Below, one piece after another: positions 16,835 to 25,286 of a stretch of 34,584 nucleotides of DNA. Every line of letters begins with the position of its first letter. Position 1 is the first letter of the stretch. The position numbers were made by a program, and so were the translations under genes. Origin of the DNA: Rhodococcus sp. EPR-157 (GTDB lineage: Bacteria > Actinomycetota > Actinomycetes > Mycobacteriales > Mycobacteriaceae); the NCBI RefSeq assembly GCF_001647195.1, contig NZ_LVCV01000415.1:1-34584 (forward strand). The letters are read 5' to 3'. Under the pieces are notes generated by a model. The model was not told where the DNA came from and ran no database searches. It worked only from the letters and a program-made list of their open reading frames with translations.

Positions 16835-17122
16835 ATGAACATTCGCCGAATCACCGCCACACTCGCAGCCGCAGCCTTCGTGACGGGCGCAGGTGCATCG
16901 CTCGCCCACGCCGAACCGATCGATCCGGTCAACGGACCGGGTAGGGGATGCCCCATCGTCAACACCGATTCCAACGGCAACGAGACGGTCACCTACGCCC
17001 ACCCGGGCGATCGAAACGGTGTGCTGGTGTGCGGAAAAGACGGAGAGTGGTCGTTCGGGCGCAAGGTTGGTGGCTACAACGGAGTCGTACAGGCCCCCAA
17101 CGCGGGTGTCGCTCAGCGATGA
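16835..17122 (+). CDS. Small secreted protein with Sec signal peptide
   Basis: 95 residues with a strong ribosome site (AAAGGAGA) before ATG 16835. The N-terminus has positive charges, an alanine-rich hydrophobic core and a likely cleavage at AHA-EP (about residue 26). The mature peptide is about 70 residues with two cysteines (RGCPIV and LVCGKD) that could pair in one disulfide. I recognise no family. It is divergent from the DoxX-like gene and alone on its strand, ending 19 bp from the convergent UPF0303 gene. Confidence 0.75.
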   Translation: MNIRRITATLAAAAFVTGAGASLAHAEPIDPVNGPGRGCPIVNTDSNGNETVTYAHPGDRNGVLVCGKDGEWSFGRKVGGYNGVVQAPNAGVAQR

Positions 17123-17140
17123 CCCAGCACACCCAGAAAT

Positions 17141-17608
17141 TCAGGCGACTGCAGCAAATGCCCTCAACTGCTCCATGACGAAGGCGTGGTCGTCGCGATG
17201 CGGGAGCCCGGAGACCCCCACGTATCCCACTATCCCGACGCCCGTCACGATGATCGGCACGACCCCTCCCGCTGCGGCGAACTGCTCGGTCGGAAGGTGC
17301 GACTGGGTGTCGAAGTCACGGCCCGTGGCAACGAAGAACTCGAGCACACCCATCGAGCTTCGTCCGTATCGTTTGGCAGATCCAAACTTTCGAGTCAGCC
17401 AGTGGTCGTTCTCCGGATACGAGCCGGGCAATGCCGCGTGGAAAGCACGCTGATCGCCGTGAACGATCCCGATGACCAGCGGCAAACCGTGGACCGCGGC
17501 GGCCTCGCGCATCCGGCACCCGAGGGCCCACGCGTCGTCGTAGTCGAACCTGCGGAGACGGACGGCCTGCTCGTCGGCGGTCACCGCGTCCAGACCCGCA
17601 GTGCTCAT
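17141..17608 (-). CDS. UPF0303 / heme-degrading domain (DUF336-like) protein
   Basis: 155 residues. Family features are FDYDDAWALGCRMREAA, LPLVIGIVHGDQRAFHAALP, the ENDHWLTRKFGSAKRYGRSS stretch and the C-terminal GVGIVGYVGVSGLPHRDDHA. This fits UPF0303, related to the GlcG/HbpS fold. Biochemical role is unsettled; GlcG-like proteins are often found in catabolic operons. Its ATG overlaps the stop of the aldo/keto reductase by 4 nt, so it is the last gene of the sugar-acid operon. That placement suggests an accessory role in the pathway, but this is inference. Confidence 0.85.
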   Translation of the reverse strand: MSTAGLDAVTADEQAVRLRRFDYDDAWALGCRMREAAAVHGLPLVIGIVHGDQRAFHAALPGSYPENDHWLTRKFGSAKRYGRSSMGVLEFFVATGRDFDTQSHLPTEQFAAAGGVVPIIVTGVGIVGYVGVSGLPHRDDHAFVMEQLRAFAAVA

Positions 17609-18657
17609 GCGGTCGAGGACGCGAGCCAGATGTTCAGCTCTCCGTCGACGGCGAACTCGTCGATCTCAGCCAGTTCGTCCGCAGTGAATTCTGGGCTCTG
17701 CAGCGCGAGCACGCTGTCTGCCAGCTGGCTCGGGCGCGACGCACCGACCAGTACCGACGAGATCTGCGGCTTCCGGAGAACCCAGGCGAGTGCCATCTGA
17801 GCGAGCGGTTGTCCTCGACGCTCGGCGATCTTGTTCAGCGCGGCGACGTTGTGCAGATTGCTCTCCGAGAGCATGCCGTCGCGCAGCGTCTTTCCCTGAG
17901 TTGCGCGTGACCCTTCGGGAATGCCGTTCAAATACTTCGTAGTCAGCAGACCTTGAGCGAGTGCCGAGAACGCAATGCAGCCGATGCCCTCGTCGGCCAA
18001 GGTGTGCAGCAAGGACGGCTCACCATCTTCGACCCAGCGATTGAGCAATGAGTACGACGGTTGGTGGATTGCCAGCGGAGTTCCGAGTTCCCGCATGAGC
18101 CGCGCGATTTCGAGGGTTCGGGCGGCGGAATACGACGAGATCCCGGCGTAGCGTGCCTTTCCGGAGCGGACCGCCGAGTCGAGTGCGCGTGCGGTTTCTT
18201 CGAGCGGGGTATTTGGATCGTATCGATGGCTGTAGAAGATATCGACGTAGTCGAGTCTTGTACTGGTGAGTGAGTGGTCGAGGCTTCCGAGCATGTACTT
18301 AACCCCGCCTCCGCGTCCGTATGGGCCGGGGAAGAAGTCGTAGCCCGCCTTGGTCGAGACCACGATCTCGTCGCGGAGATCCGCGAAGTCCTCGGCGAGG
18401 ATACGCCCGACGTTCTTCTCGGCCGAGCCCATCGGAGGACCGTAGCCGTTGGCCAGATCGAAATGAGTGATGCCGAGATCGAATGCAGCGCGGATGATCT
18501 CACGCTGCTTCTGGATGGGGGTGTCGTCGCCGAAGTTGTGCCACATTCCGAGTGAGACGCCGGGAAGTAGAAGGCCGGAGTTGCCTACGGGCCGATACTC
18601 CATTGTGTCGTACCGAGTCGGGGCCGGGGTGTAGGCATCGGTGAGATGGGAAGGCAT
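17605..18657 (-). CDS. Aldo/keto reductase, YghZ (L-glyceraldehyde 3-phosphate reductase) type
   Basis: 350 residues from ATG 18657, with AGGAGCC about 9 bases upstream; the frame continues upstream but only through the aldolase 3' end. It is an NADPH-dependent TIM-barrel reductase. Signatures are GITHFDLANGYGPPMGSAEK with the catalytic Asp and Tyr, VVSTKAGYDFFPGPYG with the catalytic Lys, YVDIFYSHRYDPNTPLEETA and the C-terminal cofactor loop VLVGASRPSQLADS. These are close to E. coli YghZ, which reduces L-glyceraldehyde 3-phosphate and methylglyoxal. In this operon it may reduce a sugar aldehyde, or detoxify triose aldehydes made by the aldolase. It starts 14 bp after the aldolase stop. Confidence 0.9.
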   Translation of the reverse strand: MPSHLTDAYTPAPTRYDTMEYRPVGNSGLLLPGVSLGMWHNFGDDTPIQKQREIIRAAFDLGITHFDLANGYGPPMGSAEKNVGRILAEDFADLRDEIVVSTKAGYDFFPGPYGRGGGVKYMLGSLDHSLTSTRLDYVDIFYSHRYDPNTPLEETARALDSAVRSGKARYAGISSYSAARTLEIARLMRELGTPLAIHQPSYSLLNRWVEDGEPSLLHTLADEGIGCIAFSALAQGLLTTKYLNGIPEGSRATQGKTLRDGMLSESNLHNVAALNKIAERRGQPLAQMALAWVLRKPQISSVLVGASRPSQLADSVLALQSPEFTADELAEIDEFAVDGELNIWLASSTA

Positions 18658-18670
18658 GCGGGTGAGGCTC

Positions 18671-19282
18671 CTATCGAGATACGAAAAGGTCGGTGAGCAG
18701 TTCGATCTGGGAATCGTCTTCGAGCGCCGATCCGACAGCGACGACATCAGCGCCTGCTCCGAGATAGGCGGGCGCATTGCGAGCGTTCATGCCACCGGTC
18801 GCGACGAATCGCAGCTCGGGGAACGGTCCCTTCATCGCCGCGAACCAGTCTGCGCCGAGCACCGATGCGGGGAAGGCCTTCACCCAGCCCAGTCCGAACG
18901 CGGCCGCATTCTGAACATCGGTTCCGGTCGCGACGCCGGGTAGATGTGGCATCCCCGCGTCGATACTTGCCTGTGCGACAACAGGATCGAAGCCGGGCGC
19001 AACGGTGAACGATGCACCTGATGCTTGTGCAACGGCAACGAGTTCCGTTGTCACGACCGTTCCGGCTCCAACCGTCATGCCGCGTTCTGCTGCGGCTGCG
19101 GCAACTGCGTCCAAAGCCGCAAGAGCGGCTGGAGTTTGAATGGGTACTTCGATACAGTTGATTCCTGCGTCCCACCCACGTTGGGCGAGTTCGACGGTTC
19201 GGGCGGGGGAGAATCCGCGCAGAATCGCCATCACCGGTGCCGAAGTGAATGCTTCGTCGAACCACGCGTTCATGGTCTCCAT
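18671..19282 (-). CDS. KDPG/KDPGal-type 2-keto-3-deoxy-6-phosphate aldolase
   Basis: 203 residues from ATG 19282 with AAGGAG seven bases upstream; ATG 19273 is also possible. A class I pyruvate aldolase of the Eda/DgoA family. Visible motifs are VMAILRGFSPARTVEL, INCIEVPIQTP carrying the catalytic Glu, MTVGAGTVVT, FTVAPGFDP, WVKAFPAS with the Schiff-base Lys, and RFVATGGMNARNAP for the phosphate site. The EVPIQTP segment resembles the EVPLNSP of 6-phosphogalactonate aldolases more than the EVTLRT of Eda, so the sugar epimer is open. With the upstream kinase it completes 2-keto-3-deoxy-sugar acid breakdown to pyruvate and glyceraldehyde 3-phosphate. Its start lies inside the 3' end of the iclR gene. 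Confidence 0.9.
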   Translation of the reverse strand: METMNAWFDEAFTSAPVMAILRGFSPARTVELAQRGWDAGINCIEVPIQTPAALAALDAVAAAAAERGMTVGAGTVVTTELVAVAQASGASFTVAPGFDPVVAQASIDAGMPHLPGVATGTDVQNAAAFGLGWVKAFPASVLGADWFAAMKGPFPELRFVATGGMNARNAPAYLGAGADVVAVGSALEDDSQIELLTDLFVSR

Positions 19283-20013
19283 CCGAGCTCCTTCGAAACG
19301 TTGTCGGTTACTGCACGTAGATCGGGCAGTAGTAGTTCCAGGGCCGCAAGGTCGGCGCGACCCTTGAGAGAAGTGACAGATACAGCGGCGACGACGCGAT
19401 TGCTCGCGTCGCGCACGGGCATGGCAATGCAGTTGACGTAGTCCTCGTACTCTGCATCGTCGACGGACCAACCACGTTCGGCGACGACGGCTAGTTCGGC
19501 ATCGAAGCGACTGCGCGAGGTGATCGTCGTCGATGTGTGTCTCTCGAAATCAGCAGCAGCCATGACGGAGTCGACTACATCCTGTGTCTGGAAGGCGAGA
19601 ATCGCCTTGCTGACACCCGCGGTGTGCAGACAGACGGATGCGCCGATCTGGGAGAACAGTTTGATCATCCCCGGCTGTTCGATCTTGTCGACGTAGATGA
19701 TTCGGCGTCCCTCGAGCGCTGCCAGGTGAATGGTGTGTGAGCACTGCTCACCCAGGCGGACCAGGTAGGGACGGGCCACGTTGGCGAAGTCGAACTGTTC
19801 CCGTGCCGCGTTGGCGAGTCCGGCGAGCCGATACCCGACGCTGTATTTCCCGTCCTCACGCTTCCGCGTCAAGCCGTAGTCGGTCAGCGTCTGCAGCACA
19901 CGCAGCGCGGTTGACCGGTGAACATCGAGGTGAGCGGCGACTTCGCTCTGAGTCCTCGGCGCAAGGGCGACGAATTCCAAGATCTCGACGGCGCGTTCCA
20001 CGCTCTGCGACAC
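19270..20013 (-). CDS. IclR family transcriptional regulator
   Basis: 247 residues. N-terminal winged helix-turn-helix (residues about 3-65): QSVERAVEILEFVA, TQSEVAAHLDVHRSTALRVL, LTRKREDGKYSVGYRL. The C-terminal effector-binding domain has LVRLGEQCSHTIHLAALEGR, IIYVDKIEQPGMIKL, LHTAGVSKAILAF and DYVNCIAMPVRDASNRVVAA. It lies inside the operon between kinase and aldolase and is the obvious local regulator. The ligand is probably a pathway intermediate such as a 2-keto-3-deoxy-sugar acid, as for KdgR. A palindrome before tctC is the likely target. It starts 33 bp after the kinase stop and overlaps the aldolase by 13 nt. Confidence 0.92.
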   Translation of the reverse strand: MSQSVERAVEILEFVALAPRTQSEVAAHLDVHRSTALRVLQTLTDYGLTRKREDGKYSVGYRLAGLANAAREQFDFANVARPYLVRLGEQCSHTIHLAALEGRRIIYVDKIEQPGMIKLFSQIGASVCLHTAGVSKAILAFQTQDVVDSVMAAADFERHTSTTITSRSRFDAELAVVAERGWSVDDAEYEDYVNCIAMPVRDASNRVVAAVSVTSLKGRADLAALELLLPDLRAVTDNVSKELGWRP

Positions 20014-20046
20014 TCGAATGCTCCTTCGGAAGTGAGGTCGGCTCGA

Positions 20047-20958
20047 TCATGCGTCGAGGCCGGCGGCTGGGACGAAGTCATTGGTGCTCGACAACGCCCG
20101 TGCTGCTAGATCGTGCCCCATCGTCAGCCGTCCGTGGGCATCCTTGCCGCTCGACAACCCCGATAGGTATCCCGCGGCGAACGCATCGCCTGCACCGACG
20201 ACTTCGACCACGTCGACCGTGTGCGCCGAAACGAACACTGTTCCGGACGAGGTGAACTCGGTGGCGCCGACGTCGCCGTCCTTGACCACCACCGTGCGCC
20301 CCTGGCGATGTTCGATCCCGATCAGTGCCGAGATCGAGTGTGCGTCCGTGGTTCCCCACAGCTCGGCAGCTTCGTCGCGCCCGACGAACGTGATGTCGGC
20401 TCGCCGAGCGAGGTCGAGCAGTATCGGCGACGCGCGTTCGACTTCCCACACACCGCGTCGGTAGTTGACGTCGAAGGATATTCGCGTCGGTGATCCCTCG
20501 CAGAGGTCGAACAACGCATGCATCATCGCCGCGCACGTATCGGACAAACCGGCGTTGATTCCAGAAACATGCACGATAGACACCTCGCGCAGCGGCAGAC
20601 CGTCGAGCGTTGCGGGAGACATCAGTGAGGCAGCAGACCCGCGTCGGTAATAGTGAACCGTCGTTGCGCCATCGTCGGGATCCTTGAAGTAGACGCCGGT
20701 GGGGGCGGTGTCGAGGGTCGTGACGTAGCTGGTGTCGACGCCGTGTGCCGCGATTTCGTCGACGATACGTCGTCCGAGTGGATCGTTCCCCACATTGCTG
20801 GCCCAGGCGACGCTGTGTCCCTGTTCTGCGAGATACAGCGCAACAGTGGATTCGGCGCCACCCATGTGCAGGGTGAACAGATCGGCGGATGCCAACGGTG
20901 TCGCATCGACGGGCGCGATGAGCGTCATGGTCTCTCCGATGCACAGGATCTCAGGCAT
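20047..20958 (-). CDS. kdgK: PfkB-family 2-keto-3-deoxygluconate kinase
   Basis: 303 residues of the ribokinase/PfkB fold. N-terminal ILCIGETMTLIAP and HMGGAESTVALYLAEQGHSV form the sugar site; VHVSGINAGLS and ISFDVNYRRGVW are typical of KDG kinases. The C-terminal VEVVGAGDAFAAGYLSGL holds the catalytic Asp and anion hole. It would phosphorylate 2-keto-3-deoxygluconate or the galacto epimer at C6, giving the substrate of the aldolase two genes later. It overlaps the tctA 3' end by 8 nt, so import and phosphorylation are coupled on one transcript. No sugar-acid dehydratase or dehydrogenase gene is in the window, so the imported compound may already be a keto-deoxy acid, or the missing enzymes are elsewhere. 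Confidence 0.9.
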   Translation of the reverse strand: MPEILCIGETMTLIAPVDATPLASADLFTLHMGGAESTVALYLAEQGHSVAWASNVGNDPLGRRIVDEIAAHGVDTSYVTTLDTAPTGVYFKDPDDGATTVHYYRRGSAASLMSPATLDGLPLREVSIVHVSGINAGLSDTCAAMMHALFDLCEGSPTRISFDVNYRRGVWEVERASPILLDLARRADITFVGRDEAAELWGTTDAHSISALIGIEHRQGRTVVVKDGDVGATEFTSSGTVFVSAHTVDVVEVVGAGDAFAAGYLSGLSSGKDAHGRLTMGHDLAARALSSTNDFVPAAGLDA

Positions 20959-22456
20959 CGACTCTCTCCTCGGCTCCTCGCCGCAGACCCTTCTTCAGCC
21001 CCGTGCGGATGTACGGCCCCAGCACCGCGAGTGCGCTGAGCACCAGGAGCGCAACGGCGATGCCGCTGGTGTAGATGCTGGCGGCGCCGTCGATGAGGAA
21101 CGCGCGACGGATGTTGCTCTCGGCAAGCGGGCCGAGGATGAGACCCAGGACCAGGGGTCCTGCTGGAAACCCGTTGCGCCGCAATGCCAATCCGAGAAGC
21201 CCGAACACAAGCATCAATCCGACGTCGAATGCGCTGTTCTGGACTGCGTACGTTCCGACCATGCAGAAGGTGATGATGACTGCCCACAAGTACTTTTGGG
21301 GTAGGTCGAGAAGTTTGATCACACCGCGCATACGCACCAGGGCGAGAGCCAGCGCGGCGAAGGTCGCGAGCAACATGATCGCGGCAAGACTGTAGACGAG
21401 GTCCGGCGAATCGACGAACAACGCGGGCCCTGGCTGGAGGCCCCAGATCACCATCGAACCGATCATCACAGCCATGACAGCATCGCCCGGCACACCCAGA
21501 GCGAGTGTTGTGGTGAGTGACCCGCCCATAGTTGCAGTGCTGGCCGTATCTGCTGCGGCGAGACCTTCGAGCGAACCCTTCCCGAACTTCTCGGGAGTCT
21601 TCGATGCGCGTCGAGCCTGGTCCCACGAGACGATACCGGCAATGTCGCCACCGGCGGCAGGCACGACACCGACCACTGCGCCCACTCCGGATCCGATGAG
21701 AGCCGGCTTGACCAGTTCACGCCGTTCCGCACGGTTCGGCCACCACTTGCCGAGCTGCGTAATCGGCGCCGGGACGATGGTCGGGTGACGGCTGATCATC
21801 TGGTTGAACACCTCGGCGATTCCGAACAGTCCCACGATCGCGGCAATGAACGGGATACCGGAACTGAGCTCGTTCAGGCCGAACGTGAATCGGCCGTCGC
21901 CGGTGATCGGGTCGCGGCCGACAGTACCCAGGAGCAACCCGAGAATACCCGCGAACAGACCTTTGACGACGCGACCATCGGGTACGCCGATCATCATGGT
22001 CATTCCGAAGACGACGAGTGCGAACATCTCGGCGGGCCCGAATCGAAGAGCGATGCTCGCGATGGGTTGAGCGGCGAATATGAGAATGCAGATTCCGACG
22101 ACGGATCCCACTGCTGATACCAGCGCGGAACTGGTGAGCGCGATTCCGGCTCGGCCCTGTTTCGCCATCGGGAAGCCGTCGAACGTGGTTGCGATCGAGG
22201 CCGGGGTGCCGGGCGTGTTGATCAGGATGGACGGAACACGATCGCCGAATTGTGCTGCGACGTAGATCGACAGGAGAACGGACAGACCCTGGAGCGGCTC
22301 CAGCGTCAGGGTGAACCCCGCGGCAAGTGCAACGGCCATTGCCGCGGTGATGCCGGGAACGGCGCCGACGAGAGTGCCGAGCAGAACACCGACGAGCAAG
22401 CACACGCCGATACTGGGGTCGAGGAGCGCGCTCAACCCCTCGGTAACCGCGTTCAC
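20951..22456 (-). CDS. tctA: Tripartite tricarboxylate transporter, large membrane subunit TctA
   Basis: 501 residues from GTG 22456, chosen because it overlaps the tctB stop as GTGA and gives the family's usual N-terminus. A much longer open frame upstream is only shadow of tctB. About 12 hydrophobic segments are present. Family marks include VGAVPGITAAMAVALAAGFT, FGDRVPSILINTPGTPASIATT, DGFPMAKQGRAGIAL, and in the second half GIVSWDQARRASKTPEKFGKG, ADTASTATMGGSLTTTLALG and GVPGDAVMAVM. TctA forms the permease with TctB and receives substrate from the binding protein TctC. TTT systems carry carboxylates; here the neighbours suggest a sugar acid. Confidence 0.93.
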   Translation of the reverse strand: MNAVTEGLSALLDPSIGVCLLVGVLLGTLVGAVPGITAAMAVALAAGFTLTLEPLQGLSVLLSIYVAAQFGDRVPSILINTPGTPASIATTFDGFPMAKQGRAGIALTSSALVSAVGSVVGICILIFAAQPIASIALRFGPAEMFALVVFGMTMMIGVPDGRVVKGLFAGILGLLLGTVGRDPITGDGRFTFGLNELSSGIPFIAAIVGLFGIAEVFNQMISRHPTIVPAPITQLGKWWPNRAERRELVKPALIGSGVGAVVGVVPAAGGDIAGIVSWDQARRASKTPEKFGKGSLEGLAAADTASTATMGGSLTTTLALGVPGDAVMAVMIGSMVIWGLQPGPALFVDSPDLVYSLAAIMLLATFAALALALVRMRGVIKLLDLPQKYLWAVIITFCMVGTYAVQNSAFDVGLMLVFGLLGLALRRNGFPAGPLVLGLILGPLAESNIRRAFLIDGAASIYTSGIAVALLVLSALAVLGPYIRTGLKKGLRRGAEERVDA

Positions 22457-22962
22457 AGCGGTACCTGCAAGAGCAGACCGAATATCGCCCACAGGATCAC
22501 CGTGGTGATCACCGGGAACACGACGAGCGCCTTGATGCCCCGTCCGCCGGATATCGCAGTGAGTCCGGCCAGCAACACCACCGTCACGACGCGGAAGTCG
22601 AAGTACTGCCACGCAATTCCGTACACCGCGATGAGCGCCAGCGTCGCTGAGAGAGCGAACGCTCCGGAAGTCGTGATGGGCGGTTCGTCCGAGACAATGC
22701 GACTGATCACTGCCTGCACGATCAGAATCATGCCGATCACGACCATCGATACCGCCAGAGCCGTCGGCCACCACCGGGGACCGAAGGACTGCCCCTCACG
22801 GGCAACGTCGATTCGGTTCGTCATGACGTAGACCGCAGCGCCGAGTATCACCACGGCGAGCCCGATCCCGACCTCGTACACCCTGCTGTTCGGGCGTCTT
22901 CCGCTGGGCCGATCGTTTCCTGGCAGGTCGTCGGTGCTCACGCCGATGTCCTGGGTGGTCAT
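22453..22962 (-). CDS. tctB: Tripartite tricarboxylate transporter, small membrane subunit TctB
   Basis: 169 residues with four predicted membrane segments: YEVGIGLAVVILGAAVYVM, PTALAVSMVVIGMILIVQAV, SGAFALSATLALIAVYGIA and VVTVVLLAGLTAISGGRG/VVFPVITTVILWAIFGLLL at the end. The RPNSRVYEVGIG entry and GPRWWPTALAV motif after the first loop are typical of TctB. It is the small partner of TctA. Its ATG overlaps the tctC stop by 4 nt and its TGA overlaps the tctA GTG, a fully coupled gene trio. Confidence 0.9.
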   Translation of the reverse strand: MTTQDIGVSTDDLPGNDRPSGRRPNSRVYEVGIGLAVVILGAAVYVMTNRIDVAREGQSFGPRWWPTALAVSMVVIGMILIVQAVISRIVSDEPPITTSGAFALSATLALIAVYGIAWQYFDFRVVTVVLLAGLTAISGGRGIKALVVFPVITTVILWAIFGLLLQVPL

Positions 22963-23948
22963 TCCTGGGCCGCCAACTGTTCGAATCGATCCGATTCGGT
23001 TCCGACGAACGTGGTGGTCTCGGCAGCAGAACGGTAAAGGGGAAGATTGCCGCCGGATTCGATGAGATCGATGTATTCGTCGGTGGCGGAGGCAGATTCG
23101 ATGGACTCTTCGAGGCGCGTGGCCGTGGCTTCCGGAAGTCCGGTCGGTGCGGCGATGACGGCCCAGCTGCCGATCACTACGTCGAGGCCGAGTTCGGTTG
23201 CCGTAGGCACACCGGGCAAGGCAGGTGCCGGCTCCTCGGTGAACACGGCCAGGACGCGTAGCCGACCGTCGGCGTGCGCGGGGGCGGTTTCACCGATTCC
23301 GGCGACGACTGCGTCGACCTGCGACCCGATTGCTGCGGTGACCGCGGGCGCGCCGCCGTCGAAAGGTACCCCGGTGAATTGGACGTCCGCTACTCGTCCG
23401 AGTTCGACTGCGCCTGCCTCCCAAATAGATCCAGGACCCGCGTTGGAGACGGTGATCGCGCCCGGGTCGGCCTTGGCAGCGGCAATGAGGTCATCGAGCG
23501 TTCGGTACGGGCTGTTCGCCGGGACTGCGATGGTGCCGGGTTGGGAGTTGACCTGGCCCAGGAAGTCGTACGCCGCAGGGTCGATCGAGTATCCCTGGTG
23601 GCCGAGCAGGCTGACCTCGACCGGCAGGACGCCGATGGTGTAGCCGTCCGCGCTCTGGTCGGCGAGGTACTGCATGCCGATCGACCCTGCACCGCCAGGG
23701 CGATTTTCGACGATGACACTGACGCCGAGGTCGGCTTCCATCTGTTTGCCCAGTGTGCGAGCCGTCAGATCGGTCGCTCCGCCGGCCGCCGTCGGGGTGA
23801 GCAGGGTGATGTTCCCGCTGGGGAAGTCCTCCTCCGCGGAGCCGCCTCCGGATCGATCCGCACATCCGGTGACCGATCCGATCAGGATCGCTGCTGCTGC
23901 TCCGCCGCTGACGAGTATGCGCATCGGACGAGTTGTTGAAGTGCTCAA
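22959..23948 (-). CDS. tctC: Tripartite tricarboxylate transporter, substrate-binding lipoprotein TctC
   Basis: 329 residues from TTG 23948, which follows a perfect GGAGG by six bases; ATG 23924 is the alternative. The N-terminus is a lipoprotein signal with lipobox GSVTGC. The mature protein has the Bug/TctC fold: NITLLTPTAAGGATDLTART, VIVENRPGGAGSIGMQYLAD, GYTIGVLPVEV, the PYRTLDDLIAAAKADPGAIT region and GSWAVIAAPTGLPEATATRL. It captures a carboxylated ligand outside the membrane and delivers it to TctAB. It is the first gene of the operon and lies behind the palindromic operator candidate at 23969-23987. Confidence 0.92.
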   Translation of the reverse strand: MSTSTTRPMRILVSGGAAAAILIGSVTGCADRSGGGSAEEDFPSGNITLLTPTAAGGATDLTARTLGKQMEADLGVSVIVENRPGGAGSIGMQYLADQSADGYTIGVLPVEVSLLGHQGYSIDPAAYDFLGQVNSQPGTIAVPANSPYRTLDDLIAAAKADPGAITVSNAGPGSIWEAGAVELGRVADVQFTGVPFDGGAPAVTAAIGSQVDAVVAGIGETAPAHADGRLRVLAVFTEEPAPALPGVPTATELGLDVVIGSWAVIAAPTGLPEATATRLEESIESASATDEYIDLIESGGNLPLYRSAAETTTFVGTESDRFEQLAAQE

Positions 23949-23968
23949 AGGGTGCCTCCGAGTGAATG

Positions 23969-24006
23969 TGTTGCACTGTGTGCAACAGCGTTGCTCTCTG
24001 TGCACA
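23969..24006. promoter_or_regulatory. Palindromic operator candidate upstream of tctC
   Basis: TGTTGCAC, three bases (TGT), then GTGCAACA form a perfect 19-bp palindrome (23969-23987) ending 21 bp before the tctC TTG codon. A second shorter palindrome, TGTGCACA, lies at 23999-24006 and shares the GTGCA half. The size and symmetry fit an IclR-family dimer or tetramer site, and the operon encodes an IclR regulator. Binding is inferred. Confidence 0.5.
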
Positions 24007-24084
24007 TACAGTATCCCATGTGTGACCCGTGGCATAGCAAATCTTTACTGTGATGCAGATCGGCGAATGAGCAGACCGGGGCCG

Positions 24085-25206
24085 CTACCTCGGTGCGTGC
24101 AGACGCGCGGCCGCAACGGCTCCGACGGTACCCAGCGCCAGGACGACCGTCGCGACGACGAAGGCGACCTTGTAGGAGTTGCCGAGGGCAGGCGCTACCA
24201 CGAGTGGTCCCAGAACCTGCCCGACGCCGTAGACCGCAGTCAACGTTGCCGCCGTTCGTCCGATTGGCAGTCTGGCTGCGGTGCTCAGCGTGAGCATCGT
24301 GATGCCCATGAACGTGCCGCCGAAGAGTACGGCCGAAACTACGGCGACTCCGGAACTCTCGGACAGGGCAGGTAGCAGGGCAGAGAGCGTCTGGAGCGAG
24401 AACGCCGCAACGAGTGCGCGCCGCATCGTGATTCGACGAGCGATGGCCTGCCACAGCACGGTCGCGGGAACTGCAGACAGGCCGACGACGATCCACACTG
24501 CCGGACCGACCGAGGAATCACCGTGCCCGCCGACTGCGGCCACGAGGAAGGTGCCGACGATGATGTAGCCGAGACCCTCGAAGAAGTAGGCAGTCAGCAG
24601 GACCCGCCAGATCAGCCGCTGCCGAGCGGACGGACCGGCGTCATCATCGGGCAGGTGAGATTCTGCGTGTATGCGCAGAGTCAGGGCCGGCGCGATCAGG
24701 ACTGCCGTCAATACTGCGGACGCAATCCACAGCGCCTGCCATGAAAGGTGCGGTGCCGCAGCGAGTGTGAGAATTCCCGAGGCGGTGATGCCTGCCCCGA
24801 CACCGCCGAACGTGATGCCGGGGGAAGAACCGACCTGCTTGGCGACGGTACTCGCACAGGCGAGGAACACAACGGCACTCGCCAATCCGGCAACCGAACG
24901 CAGGAGCGAAAATGCAAAGGTATTGTCCACGAACGCCATTGCGACCTCGCTGGCGACGAGAATCGCAGCCCACGACCTGAACGCGGATGTGCTGTTCAGT
25001 CCGGGGCGGATCGAGAGTGCCACGGCGCCCAAGAGATACCCGGCGTAGTTCGCGGTCGCGATGACCGCACCGCTGCTTGGTGTCACACCCGCTGACTCGA
25101 CCATGATGGGCAGGATCGGGGTGAATACGAAGCGACCGACGCCCATTGCCGCTGCGAGTCCTGCAGCTGCCGCGATGGATATGCGTCGACCGTCGAGTTC
25201 GTTCAC
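24085..25206 (-). CDS. YbfB/YjiJ-type MFS transporter
   Basis: 373 residues with about 11-12 membrane segments from GTG 25206. The beginning, AAAAGLAAAMGVGRFVFTPILPIM, is the hallmark of the YbfB/YjiJ branch of the major facilitator superfamily. GYLLGAVALSIRPG, the LACASTVAKQVGSSPG loop and FFEGLGYIIVGTFLVAAVG also fit. Substrate unknown. It lies upstream of the tct operon in the same direction with about 136 bp between, and the operator candidate in that gap suggests separate control. A TACCGT hexamer lies 7 bp before the GTG, so the message may be leaderless. Confidence 0.9.
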   Translation of the reverse strand: MNELDGRRISIAAAAGLAAAMGVGRFVFTPILPIMVESAGVTPSSGAVIATANYAGYLLGAVALSIRPGLNSTSAFRSWAAILVASEVAMAFVDNTFAFSLLRSVAGLASAVVFLACASTVAKQVGSSPGITFGGVGAGITASGILTLAAAPHLSWQALWIASAVLTAVLIAPALTLRIHAESHLPDDDAGPSARQRLIWRVLLTAYFFEGLGYIIVGTFLVAAVGGHGDSSVGPAVWIVVGLSAVPATVLWQAIARRITMRRALVAAFSLQTLSALLPALSESSGVAVVSAVLFGGTFMGITMLTLSTAARLPIGRTAATLTAVYGVGQVLGPLVVAPALGNSYKVAFVVATVVLALGTVGAVAAARLHAPR

Positions 25207-25286
25207 ACAACTAACGGTACCTTCGCGCTATCGAGCGCCGCGCCCACCTCTGGCGGTGATGCGGGGCCCGACATTTCTTGCGTTCG

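Noticed and set aside
20951-22774. tctA with the extended start at 22774
   Set aside because: The added N-terminus is the tctB gene in another frame; GTG 22456 overlapping the tctB stop gives the normal TctA length.
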